Source of the DNA: Diplocarpon mali
Taxonomy: Eukaryota > Ascomycota > Leotiomycetes > Helotiales > Drepanopezizaceae
Assembly: GCA_024741835.1 (NCBI GenBank)
Contig: JAENRP010000403.1
Span: forward strand, 1-36,455
Length of the DNA stretch: 36,455 bases
Direction: 5' to 3'
Shown piece by piece: positions 1 through 9,082 of this stretch. The stretch's first letter is position 1. Every line of letters begins with the position of its first letter. The notes under the pieces are model-generated. The model was not told the origin of the DNA. It was given only the letters and a program-made list of their open reading frames with translations, and searched no databases. The translations under genes were made by a program, and so were the position numbers.

Positions 1-113
1 CCTAACCCTAACCCTAACCCTAACCCTAACCCTAACCCTAACCCTAACCCTAACCCTAACCCTAACCCTAACCCTAACCCTAACCCTAACCCTAACCCTA
101 ACCCTAACCCTAA
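1..113. repeat. Telomere, (CCCTAA)n
   Basis: A partial unit (CCTAA) is followed by 18 perfect CCCTAA hexamers, which read TTAGGG toward the chromosome end. This is the standard telomere repeat of filamentous ascomycetes, and its position at base 1 makes the window a true left chromosome end. The array stops cleanly at TAATAGTCAAG with no degenerate subtelomeric repeats between it and unique sequence. Confidence 0.98.
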
Positions 114-138
114 TAGTCAAGCGCCGTATATCACGTGA

Positions 139-339
139 ACAAATATTTCCTATCCAGATCATCAGAAGTTGCAAGCAATTGATGCTGCTGGTGCACCGAA
201 CAGACAGTGGGATTTCCAGTACAGCGGACTGAGCTCTCTGGGAGGAGTACTCTTACCTGAATCTGAACAATCTTTTTTGCCGATTCTGCGAAGTATCGAG
301 ATGTTGAGTCAGGCGGTGAAGGAAGACAGTTTTGAATAG
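139..339 (+). pseudogene. Possible 5'-truncated gene tail next to the telomere
   Basis: An open frame of 66 codons runs from just after an in-frame TGA (136-138) to a TAG at 337-339. It has no start codon near its beginning; the first in-frame ATG is at 301. The deduced peptide looks like ordinary soluble protein sequence (it contains QWDFQYSGLSSLGGVLLPES) and I do not recognise a family. Only 25 bp separate it from the last telomere repeat. One reading is that a breakage healed by telomere addition removed the 5' part of a gene. It may equally be a chance open frame, because 66 codons is short at this base composition. Confidence 0.3.
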
Positions 340-800
340 ATACTATTGATTAATCAAAGGTACATTGGGTAAGAAAGGTAAGATAGCTTCTGGCCAAGGT
401 GCGGTGAGGTGATGAGATTACTAGAGGGATCCTTGGAGTAAGAGTTCAGGATATCGATGTGATATTGATGTATCTCTGACTAATCATGGATTTTCGATCT
501 AGTGCAACACGTAAATCCACTCAAAAAAACTACTTCACCATTTTCTATTCTTTCTCTTGCGTGGCTTGGACCACCAAGTGCAATTGAAACAAAGTAGGCT
601 CGGGCCTGTGCGGTAATGATAATAATAAACATCTCTTACCCGAGACTACATACCCGTATCCGACCCGTACTCGGCCAGTAAGCTTCCCCGCGTTGCCGCT
701 TTCGGTATGTACACCCGATGGCGGGGCACAACATTGCCACGATATCGTGCCGGCCGGGAATCACAATCGTACCTAGGTAGATACTTATCCGTGTGCCCGT
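340..800. other. Unique subtelomeric intergenic sequence
   Basis: I see no gene, repeat or RNA here. Base composition is like that of the two genes, with no RIP-like depletion of CA/TG. A single TGATAA at 617-622 matches the HGATAR site of GATA nitrogen regulators, about 310 bp upstream of the amine oxidase start. One copy of such a short site is weak evidence. Confidence 0.5.
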
Positions 801-929
801 CCAATGAGAGAGCATCTCGCGCACGGGCAAAGATATATATCTATACTCGGTATGTTTACATTGATACCTATATAACTACGGCCTCTCCTCTCGCATTCCT
901 TTCTTTTCGTCATCAACTACCAATCCAGC
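801..929 (+). promoter_or_regulatory. Amine oxidase core promoter and 5' leader
   Basis: CCAAT lies at 801-805, a TATA-like AT run at 831-842 and TATATAA at 869-875. A pyrimidine-rich stretch (881-910, CCTCTCCTCTCG then TTTCTTTTCG) follows, and the start codon sits in AGCATGT at 930. A CT-rich leader between TATA and ATG is typical of fungal promoters. The assignment is by motif only. Confidence 0.5.
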
Positions 930-3138
930 ATGTCTACTAAACAGGACCCTAACTCTCTTCCCTTCCGTGGGACCAAGAACTCCACCGCCCAGCATCCTCT
1001 CGGCCCTCTGACGGCCAGCGAGATCACCGAGTCTGCAAAACTCGTTCGATCGATATGGCCGGCCAGTACAGACGTCCATTTCAAGAGCATCACATTGCAA
1101 GAGCCAGTAAAAGCTGAGCTGGTTCCTTTCCTCGCTGCTGAACATGCGGGCAAGTTAACTCCCACAATCGAGCGACGAGCATTCGTTGTTTACTATCTCC
1201 GAAATACCGTATGCACACAAAACACCGCGCCCTTTGTTATGCATAGCTGACTAGATAGAACAAATTGCATGAGGCCGTCGTTAGCTTGAGTCAAGGAAAG
1301 GTCGAGAGTAATGTCCGCCTTGGTCCGCACGTTCATAGCAATGCAGATGGAGACGAGATCATCAGAGTTGAGCAGATTGCCTTGGAAGACGAGCAAGTCA
1401 AGGCCGAAATTGCCAAGCTCCAACTTCCCGAGGGGACTGTTGTCATCAGCGACCCTTGGATTTATGGTGAGTGCAGTCAGTAGCGAAGAAACGCCTGGGC
1501 TGACGAGCAGGGTGAAAAGGCTCCGATGGGGTTGACGAGGGTTTGTTCAGTGACAAGGAACGAATGTTTCAATGCTTCCTGTATATCCGAGACCCAAGCA
1601 ACTCCTCCGAGGCCGACTGCAATCACTATGCCATGCCGATCAGCATCTCTCCGGTCATTAGCGCTGAGACCATGAAAGTGACCAGAATCGATTTTTTACC
1701 AACTGGCGCCGATGCAACTATCAAAGAACCCGGCCCATACAAGGTGCAACCACCAAATGAGTACATTCCAGAGGCCCAAGATCTTCGGACAGATATCAAG
1801 CCGTTGAATGTCGTTCAGCCAGAAGGTGTCTCTTTCGAAGTCAGCAAATTCAGCGAGCAAGGCCACTCCGTTACCTGGCAAAAGTGGAACTTCAAAATCG
1901 GCTTCAACCTGCGTGAAGGCATGGTCATTTACGACGTGCACTATGCAGGACGCCCTCTCTTCTACCGACTCTCTCTCTCAGACATGAACATCCCATATGC
2001 TGATCCTCGCCATCCCTACCACAAGAAGGCTGCTTTTGACCTTGGTGATGCTGGTGCAGGTATCATGGCCAACAACCTTCAGCTCGGATGCGACTGTCTC
2101 GGCTCGATCCACTACCTTTCTGCAGTTCTTAACGATGATAAGGGAGAGCCCCTTGAAATGCCAAATTGTGTCTGTATTCACGAACAAGACGCCGGGATTG
2201 GTTGGAAGCACACCAACTACCGAACGGGCCGTGCAGCTGTCGTCAGGAGCAGGGAGCTCGTTCTCCAATCCATAATTACTGTCTCGAACTACGAGTATAT
2301 TCTCGCGTTCCAATTTAATCAAGCCGGAGAGTTTACGTACGAAGTGCGTGCGACTGGTATCCTTTCAACTCAGCCCATCGACGAGGGTATTTCCGTGCCC
2401 TGGGGCACCATCGTTCACCCGGGAGTCCTTGCAGCCCACCATCAACATATCTTCTCTCTTCGTATCGACCCTATGATTGATGGTCCACTAAACCGTGTTG
2501 TCTACGACGAAGCGCACGCAATGCCTCGTTCTGATTTTAACCCCCATGGCATAGGATACACAGTTTCTGAAACTCCTGTCACCACATCAGGAGGCTATGA
2601 TCTTGACATTGATGTGAATCGCACGTTCAAGATCCAAAATGCCTCGGTCAAGAACCCCGTAAATGGAAAATCGGTAGCATACAAAATCATGGCTCCTCCC
2701 TTCCAGAAGATGTTGGCAGATAAGGAGAGTTTCCACCACAAGCGAGCCGAGTTTGCAGATCACAACATTTACGTCACCTCGTACAGGGAGAACGAGCTGT
2801 ACGCCGGGGGTAAATACACGAATCAATCCCGTGGAGGAACTGGAGTCCGTAGCTTTGCGGACCGCAAGGACAATGTACTGGATAAGGATATCGTGGTTTG
2901 GGTGCAGTTCGGTATTAACCACGTTCCCCGGATCGAGGACTTCCCTGTGATGCCATGCGAGGTACTCAAGGTGCACTTCAAACCTGTCAACTTTTTTGAC
3001 AAGAATCCCGCTCTTGATATCCCGCAGAGTGTGCAGAGTTTCAATCAGAGTAAGCTGTTGGGTGTGGAGCATAAGCAGGAGTTGGGAACTGCGGTAGTTC
3101 AGAATGGAAACTTGTGCTGTCCGGTGAGCAAGTTATAG
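930..3138 (+). CDS. Copper amine oxidase (primary-amine oxidase), peroxisomal
   Basis: Oxidises primary amines to aldehyde, ammonia and H2O2 with copper and topaquinone (TPQ). I read three exons: 930-1208, 1259-1466 and 1520-3138, giving 701 aa (the Hansenula enzyme is about 690). Both introns are short (50 and 53 bp), with GTATGC and GTGAGT donors and CTGAC branch-like sites at 1247-1251 and 1500-1504. The CAG at 1508-1510 is excluded as acceptor because it would bring in TGA at once, so AAG at 1517-1519 is used. Visible family residues: catalytic Asp336 in AAFDLGDAGAG, TPQ precursor Tyr420 in SNYEY, copper ligands His470 and His472 in AAHHQHIFSLRID, and third ligand His630 in GINHVPRIEDFP. 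N2/N3 domains precede residue ~230. The protein ends CCPVSKL, and the terminal SKL is a type 1 peroxisomal signal. Amine catabolism as a nitrogen source is the likely role. The gene looks intact despite lying 0.8 kb from the telomere. Confidence 0.95.
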
Positions 3139-3861
3139 GATTCTGCATTCGGCGTTTTATGGTTGGGTGTAACATGACGATGGATAGCTAATGAAGCTTA
3201 AGGTGGTGGAAATATATTGTACTCCAAGCCCCTGTGTCCATAGTCAAGCATGGCCATTTCGCGTGATTATTCATCTCTCGCGCGCCCTACAGCTTCTTGG
3301 GGACCTGGCTCTATAATCTTGCGTGAACACACGCGGATATTGATCATGTTTCATAAAAAAGCTCCGATTTCCTAACCGAGGTTGTTCAATTAAGAAGCTG
3401 TTAAGAAAGAGCATACAGAATCAGTGCACAGAATAACCAGTGGTATCGTCTCTTAGGAGCTCTTCTCAAGCGCGGCGAGTATGACACTCGGCTGGTTGTC
3501 CAGTAGCTACTGCGCGGAGGCTGACAATTTGAGTGGAGTATGAGTTATGGCTAACATATAAAGAGCATGTCTGTAACTGTCATATTTATATTTGTTGTGG
3601 TGTATGATTTACTCATTTGTTCCTCCGCTTGGTAAGTGCGTTGCTATGATTCAAGCAACTTCTTGATAGACTCTGGTGAAATCTAACACAAAGCATATGG
3701 ATAACATGCAAGGAAACAGTTTCTTGACCCTTGATACAGAAATATCTGAAGTGGGAAAGGGTCTTGAAAAAGAAAAATTTATCATTGAACTATTTAGGTG
3801 TTAAGGGCTCACTGCTTAGTCAGCCTGGGCTTCACACAAGGCTGAAGTGAAGCCGCACTCC
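3139..3861. other. Intergenic region between the amine oxidase and COG5 genes
   Basis: About 0.7 kb with normal base composition. It should hold the 3' UTR of the amine oxidase and the upstream region of the next gene. I see no coding frame, RNA gene or repeat, and no convincing polyadenylation signal. Confidence 0.5.
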
Positions 3862-3921
3862 TATATATCTCTTTGCTGCCACTTGGAAGGGAATAACCCC
3901 AACTAACAGTCACCCCTCAAG
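3862..3921 (+). promoter_or_regulatory. TATA-like element and leader of the COG5 gene
   Basis: TATATAT at 3862-3868 lies 54 bp before the ATG, followed by a short leader ending CCCCTCAAG|ATG. The A at -3 fits the fungal start context. Motif evidence only. Confidence 0.35.
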
Positions 3922-5271
3922 ATGACTACCGAAGAAGACAAATCTTATATTGACTACGAAGCTTTTCTCGACCCCTCTTTCTCCCCCGCTTCCTTCGCGA
4001 ATACCCTCGTTCTCGGCACAAACAACCCCACGGACACTCCCCTTGATCTGTCCACCCCTCTATCCCGGGTCCTCTTTGACTCCCAAGAGATCAACTCGCG
4101 TATCGACGCGCTCACCTCAAAAAGCGCTCTCCCTCTCCTCTCCCATACTCAAGAAAAGACTGCTTCCAGCGCTCGAATCGTGCAGGAGATTGATTCGCAG
4201 GTTGCAAGCTTAAATGATGGCTACAAGCGACTGGAGAAGGAAGTGCTAGTACGTTATGAGACCGCAGAGGAGGTGCGCGTCGTCGCAGGAAGACTCTGGG
4301 AAACCGTCAGGCTTGGGAGATCTATAGGGCGATGTCTGCAGTTGGGGCGACAGCTCGAGGTCCAGATTGCTGAAGTGGTGAGAACCGGGAATCCAGTAAA
4401 GATTCAGACGCAAAAGGAGGATCACCGAGCTTTGGTGCGATGTTCAAATACTTTGCTGAATCTGCGCGAGCTGCTTTCGAAAAGTTCGGAGAAAGAAGAG
4501 GGGTACGGATTGGATAGAGTTGAAGTGATTCGAACATTGCAGAATAGTGTTGTCCACCCCGCCGAACGATCGGTCCTTACAAAATCTCAGCAAATTGTGC
4601 GGGAGTTTTCTATGAGCACTCTATCCACTGGAACGAGTACCACGACGTTTGCACAGACCGCAGATACGAAGGCGCGAACCACGTCTGCACTGGTAACCCT
4701 CTATCTACTATCGTCAGTTCCTGAATCTATGAAGAAAATCGATAAGTGGGAGCCAGATCTATTGATAAAGTCGCTGCAAGACTACCTACGCACAGCCCTG
4801 ACATCTTCTTTGGCTTCTCTAGCACGAGCTCTTGCAACTCTGCCCACTCTCGATCGAACTCTGCTTGAAGTATCAGCCCGATGCCAAAGCATCCTCGCGC
4901 TAGAATCTCTTCTCTCCACAACCACCCCACCACTTCATCCTATACTTCGACCCTCCCTGGCACCCGCGAACTTCCTACAACCACTGCTCTCGAGTCTGGA
5001 GACTGGGAGTCTGGCAAGCTACTTTTGGAGGACACTGGCAGGTGGCTTGACGACCAAAACAATGGATATTGTGAACAAGGGGGGTGTTAGTGCCCGAACG
5101 TTGAAGAGTAATAAGAATAGTGTGAAGCAGGCGATTACGGAGTGCGTGGTCAGAGGGAGTACACCGCCGCCGGGAATTAGTATGAAGACGAAGGGTGAAA
5201 ACGTTGAAAGGGCTTGGGAAAGGGAGATCGCGGTCATGGTTGGTAGCGTCATTGGGGCTTTGGGAAGGTGA
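3922..5271 (+). CDS. COG5: Conserved oligomeric Golgi complex subunit 5 (COG5)
   Basis: Single-exon frame of 449 aa from ATG to TGA. COG5 belongs to lobe B of the eight-subunit COG tether, a peripheral Golgi complex that captures retrograde vesicles and so keeps glycosylation enzymes in place. The N-terminal block (DYEAFLDPSFSPASFANTLV, then PLDLSTPLSRVLFDSQEINS) is the conserved COG5 N-terminal domain at residues ~10-140. It continues into a heptad-rich helical stretch (~residues 60-115), as expected for the CATCHR-type tethering fold. There is no signal peptide or membrane segment, consistent with a cytosolic peripheral protein. Length fits fungal COG5, which is much shorter than the animal protein. 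The start is the first ATG after an in-frame stretch with no better candidate. It is not functionally linked to the upstream amine oxidase. A housekeeping gene this close to a telomere is unusual. Confidence 0.88.
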   Translation: MTTEEDKSYIDYEAFLDPSFSPASFANTLVLGTNNPTDTPLDLSTPLSRVLFDSQEINSRIDALTSKSALPLLSHTQEKTASSARIVQEIDSQVASLNDGYKRLEKEVLVRYETAEEVRVVAGRLWETVRLGRSIGRCLQLGRQLEVQIAEVVRTGNPVKIQTQKEDHRALVRCSNTLLNLRELLSKSSEKEEGYGLDRVEVIRTLQNSVVHPAERSVLTKSQQIVREFSMSTLSTGTSTTTFAQTADTKARTTSALVTLYLLSSVPESMKKIDKWEPDLLIKSLQDYLRTALTSSLASLARALATLPTLDRTLLEVSARCQSILALESLLSTTTPPLHPILRPSLAPANFLQPLLSSLETGSLASYFWRTLAGGLTTKTMDIVNKGGVSARTLKSNKNSVKQAITECVVRGSTPPPGISMKTKGENVERAWEREIAVMVGSVIGALGR

Positions 5272-5980
5272 GGCATCCAGTTCTTTGCAGTGAGACCATT
5301 GAAGGAGGGATTTGGCAATAACTTTATAGGATCTATTTATGTACTTAACCCAAGGCATGGTGAAAGCCCAACAAGAAATCCGTACGTTGCATATTGAAGA
5401 AGCTACAAACATTATAGTTGAGCTATTCAGAATACCATTGCCATCAGAGGGATTCTGCAAAAATTAAAAAACGCAACTTTATATTTACATTATCGATCTG
5501 AAATACCAGGTATCTTCAAGATCGTAATAATATTTAAAATTGAGATTCTGCAACTAGTGCTTCATAGTTTGCATACTGGGGAAAAAAGAGGTCCAATATT
5601 TTTTTAAAAATTCTATACTGGTTCTAAACTATATAGTATAAGTGAAAAGCAGTATAGTTGGATTTATGTATACGGAGAAATTAGCTTGAAAACTCCTTAT
5701 ATCTTTACTATTTAGCCAAATATACCTATGATTCCTAATTACTTAAATAAGAGTCTAACCTATAACTTAGCTGGTTGTTATTCTCTTTGGTTCTTAGGCA
5801 AGTTTATAGAGGGTTCTTAGGCAAGTTTATAGAGGGTGCTTTAATAAGTAGAATCTCCTCAGGTTCTTTGTTTTAAGATAAGCCCTTTACGCTAATAGCG
5901 GCTATTTATTTGATTACATTAAGCGTTTTGCTAGTTGGCGGCGGCTCTTAATCATAACCCTTTTGATCGACTTTATATAT
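5272..5980. other. Transition from gene-type to AT-rich sequence
   Basis: The first ~190 bp still resemble the genes and should hold the COG5 3' UTR. From about 5460 the sequence becomes AT-rich and TpA-rich and stays so to the right edge. I see no gene. The stretch contains the 23 bp duplication listed separately and may include decayed transposon sequence that I cannot identify. Confidence 0.6.
5789..5834. repeat. Perfect 23 bp tandem duplication
   Basis: Two identical adjacent copies of a 23 bp unit beginning GGTTCTTAGGCAAG (5789-5811 and 5812-5834). Copies this identical inside decayed sequence suggest a recent slippage event. Confidence 0.9.
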
Positions 5981-5995
5981 TGCAGGTATGCCCGT

Positions 5996-6064
5996 CATAT
6001 GTTTATCACATGATCTGTCATATGACACATTATACATATGATATATCATATGACTTACCATATG
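5996..6064. repeat. Cluster of CATATG palindromes
   Basis: CATATG occurs at 5996, 6019, 6035, 6047 and 6059, five times in 69 bp. The 18 bp CATATGATATATCATATG at 6035-6052 is a perfect inverted repeat. The position, just before or inside the presumed 5' LTR of element B, suggests U3 control sequence. Confidence 0.75.
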
Positions 6065-6210
6065 ACTTAGTAGCAGCCCTTGTTAAATAGCTCGTAGTTA
6101 GAGAGCTCTTATGAATCAAGATACCTAATATCGTTGTTTGCACCTCATACTTCTTCGTGCCCTCTTCTAGTTTACTATCAAGTTCACTATTAGAGAACCT
6201 CCTTACTATA
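6016..6210 (+). repeat. Probable 5' LTR of Copia element B
   Basis: The right end is set by the primer-binding-like GGTTATAAGCCCCGC that begins at 6211; the LTR would end TACTATA (TACTACA before CA-to-TA mutation). The left end is a guess: TGTCATATGACA at 6016 gives a 195 bp LTR, the same length as in element A. The partner 3' LTR is outside the window, so neither end nor the TSD can be confirmed. Confidence 0.4.
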
Positions 6211-6225
6211 GGTTATAAGCCCCGC
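6211..6225 (+). other. Primer-binding site of element B (half tRNA-iMet)
   Basis: GGTTATAAGCCCCGC is complementary, apart from one G-to-A change, to the anticodon stem-loop of eukaryotic initiator tRNA-Met (GGGCUCAUAACC). Insect copia and yeast Ty5 prime with a cleaved initiator tRNA in this way. The complementarity is recalled from tRNA sequences and was not searched. Confidence 0.55.
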
Positions 6226-6603
6226 ATGCCTATAAATAGCATTCGACAAATTCCATCGATTAGAGTCTCCTTTACAAACGAAAAGGCTGATTGATATTTT
6301 AAGTTTTACTCAACCAACGACGCATAATAATATTATTTTAATAATAAAACAGTAGCTACTCCCCTTCTAAAGCGCTATGCAATAATCCAAGCTTATATAA
6401 GATTCGTCACTATAGCTGAATCATTAGGACTAATAGCTGAGATTACTAGCTTAATTACTAAAAGTACTCTACTACCTGAATTACCTAATTTTAAAAGGAC
6501 TAATATATAGTACCTTAAACTCGAATTCAATAGTTCATCTCCTCCTCTTCCTCCTTCTCCTCCTTCTCCTTTCGACAACTCTATATACAAATATATAAAC
6601 AAG

Positions 6604-6960
6604 ATGTCGTCATTGTCTTCGGCTGCCCTTAGCCTCCCTGAGTTTTAAAAGCTTAAAGGCGCAGAGGACTATAGCTAGTAGAGGAATAAGGTTTTGAACC
6701 TTGCAAAGTCAAACGCCTTAACTATATATCTTTATATAAAAGCTAGAATATATGCTCTACCTAAGGTTAACTTATAGGACCGTTCTATTACTCTTAAGGA
6801 AAGGGATAATTGGGTTAGATAAGAAGCTAAGGAATCTCAGATAAAGCTTACTATTATACTTAATTGTAAACCAGGCCTATAAGCTTATATAAAAGGCGAT
6901 AAATCTGCCTTAGACATATGGGAAGCTCTTTAAAAATAGTACAAAGGATCTGGAATAGTA
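6604..6960 (+). pseudogene. Element B gag, first part (RIP-degraded)
   Basis: ATG at 6604 starts a frame reading MSSLSSAALSLPEF, followed by stops that fit Q/W codons (PEF*KLKGAEDYS**RNKV). This is the head of a Copia-type Gag polypeptide, in the family of UBN2/DUF4219-like Gag regions. The frame continues (LKERDNWVR, NCKPGL, SALDIWEAL) until A1 interrupts it. On the far side of A1 the frame is kept: codons before 6960 and after 13150 form one sentence when one TAGTA copy is removed. A purine/pyrimidine-biased stretch at 6538-6570 (CTCCTC repeats) lies just upstream. Non-functional. Confidence 0.75.
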
Positions 6961-7155
6961 TATTAAGATAGGTGATACAGCCATTACTCTGATGTATTAT
7001 TATATGACCCTATTGCTTAATCAATAGGATATTGATACGTATATAGCTATAGGGAAGAAAGGGGTAACCTTCCTTCCTTAACTCTTATTAATATATCGAC
7101 TATCGACCTTTAAAAGCCTCCTTTACCTATTGCGCCGACTTACTTAAGCTTAATA
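6961..7155 (+). repeat. 5' LTR of A1
   Basis: 195 bp. It is near-identical to 12950-13144 and, reverse-complemented, to 32348-32542; differences I saw are mainly C/T and G/A transitions. Confidence 0.92.
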
Positions 7156-7170
7156 GGTTATAAGCCTTAG
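7156..7170 (+). other. Primer-binding site of A1 (half tRNA-iMet)
   Basis: GGTTATAAGCC directly follows the LTR. It is the complement of the initiator tRNA-Met anticodon region (GGCUCAUAACC) with one TpG-to-TpA change. The same bases follow the presumed LTR of element B. Confidence 0.55.
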
Positions 7171-7276
7171 ATAGACTGTTAATAGATTATTAACTTCCTT
7201 TAGAAAGCACTTGCGCTGCAACTATTAGTAGGAAGTTGAATGAGACTTATAGTAAGAGGCGAGCAATCGGCGAATA

Positions 7277-7445
7277 GGAGGTATGATTCCCTATTTAGCT
7301 AACCTATATTATAAGAGGTATGATTCCTTGCTTTATAACCCCTTTAGTATTGCAAGAGGTATGATTCCTTACTTTACTATATTTTATAAGAGGTATAATT
7401 CCTTGCGTTATAGCTTAAAAACCCTTTTTAATAAGAGGACTTCCT
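7277..7445 (+). repeat. Spaced short repeat (R)GAGGTATGATTCC in the A1 leader
   Basis: GAGGTATGATTCC or a one-base variant recurs at about 7278, 7315, 7355 and 7390, with a shortened form (GAGGACTTCC) at 7435. Spacing is 35-45 bp. It lies between the primer-binding site and the Gag-like region, so it could be an untranslated leader repeat or translated. I cannot tell which. Confidence 0.6.
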
Positions 7446-7559
7446 CCCTATTTAATACTTCTATAATACCTGCTATTTAATTATTTCAACTTTTCGATAG
7501 GAGGAGTGCCTTTAATTATTTAATTTATTTGATTTTAAACGCAATTCTATTCGAAATAG

Positions 7560-9060
7560 CAATAGCTTCCGATTCTGATCGAAACACCAGACCTAAAGAC
7601 CTTTAACTCTTTCGAAAGAATTAGCAATAATAGTTCGATAATTTAAAGCTTTACTTTAAGAGCAAAGGCATTGAAATAGCGATTTAAAAGACACTTATTA
7701 AATATGCTAAAATAGCCCCTTATACTCCCTCTACTAATTCGTCTACTTCTACTTTAATAGCTAATACAACTGCTAAGGATTTGCTAAATATATTAAATAA
7801 GCTTAGCTTAAGAGCCTTAGTAGATAATAACCGAGAATCCTAAAGGTAGATTTTAAATATAGAAAAGGAAAAGGAGTATAAGCTAGCCTTAGCTAAATGC
7901 AAGCTTAAGATTAATAGAGGTTTAAGCAATAAAGACCGAGATTTTATTTAAGTTTATAATAATGCAAAGATAAGATAAGATACTTTAAAGGCAAAATACT
8001 TTTAAATAATTGCCTTTAATACTTAATATCTACTATAGTAGATCACTTTATTTTAATATAAAAAAGATAAAGATAGTAAGGATATAGATATAAATATAGA
8101 CTCTACTTAATCTATATTATATAAAGTAAAGAGGAGAGTAAGAGCCGCAGATCCTAAGATAGCTATGACTTTTAAAGAAACTCAGCTTTTTAATTTCCTA
8201 CTTAATAGCCTCTCTCTTAAGTTTGCTATTGCGAAACAATCTCTTCTTATCTAACCTAACCTTAAGATCTATAAGAAGATCGACCTCCTTCGAACTATTA
8301 AATAAGACTTCGAAGGACGCTTTAAATTGGCAAATACTATATTATAAGGTAATAATAAGCCTTAGAAGAAGAAGGAGCATAAGACAAGCCCTTAAGCTTA
8401 TTAAGGATACTACTTTTATAATAGTACTTATAATATTACTAATTGTAAAGTTAGAAGGCAATTGATTAATATAGTCGCTAGCTTTAATATTAAAAAGTAA
8501 TTAAAGTAGAAATTAAAAAGCAAACTGCCCTTATCCTACCGAAGGCCGCAACTACTAAGGAAAGGCAAAGGAAAAGGCTATTTAGCCAAAACTTCAGCAG
8601 ATACCTTTAATAATAATAGTAAGTTATTTAAACCTAAATCCACTTTTAATAATTTAAATAATAATTATAATAAAGATACTTACATTTTAAAAGCCAATCT
8701 TTATAAGATCCTTAAATTCGATTAATATAATAATACTAATTATATAGTATATATAACTAATAAATCCTACTTATTTAAAGGCCTATTTACTAAAATAAAA
8801 AGGCACTCTATTAAGGTTAGTAGTAGAAGGTTATATATAGACTTGATAAGTATAATAGAGATGAATATCGCTAGCGTTTCTTTCCTTTTATAAAATGTTC
8901 TCTTTATACTTAGCTTAAGTATTAATCTTTTATCTAACTATAAGATTTATATAGAGTTGAATTATATAAGAGTTTTTAATAATCAATTTATATAATTTAT
9001 AAATAATAACTATAAAGTAATCTTTAAGGCTAAAATTAAAGATGGACTTTATATTATCTT
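7560..9060 (+). pseudogene. A1 Gag-like region, zinc knuckle and protease (degraded)
   Basis: Fragments in shifting frames resemble a Copia Gag: a block at 8155-8340 reads like TFKETQLFNFLLNSLSL and KKIDLLRTIK, followed at ~8400-8455 by a CCHC-type knuckle in which Cys or His codons have become Tyr (YYFYNSTYNITNC). At ~8710-8760 there is a D-x(n)-TN-x-IV stretch comparable with the protease of other Copia elements (compare NIGTNKHIF in B). Boundaries are approximate. Confidence 0.55.
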
Positions 9061-9082
9061 AAAGGTGATATTATAAAAATTA

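Noticed and set aside
1467..1510. Use of CAG at 1508-1510 as intron 2 acceptor
   Set aside because: It gives TGA as the next codon, whereas AAG at 1517-1519 keeps the frame and yields YGSDGVDEGLFSDKER.
2587..3072. 161-codon minus-strand frame within the amine oxidase
   Set aside because: Antisense to the copper-ligand region of an intact enzyme; a shadow frame.
4975..5460. 161-codon minus-strand frame over the COG5 end
   Set aside because: It overlaps clearly conserved COG5 sequence and resembles no family; a shadow frame.
8223..8465. 80-codon plus-strand frame in A1
   Set aside because: It is out of frame with the Gag-like reading of the same bases; a chance open stretch.
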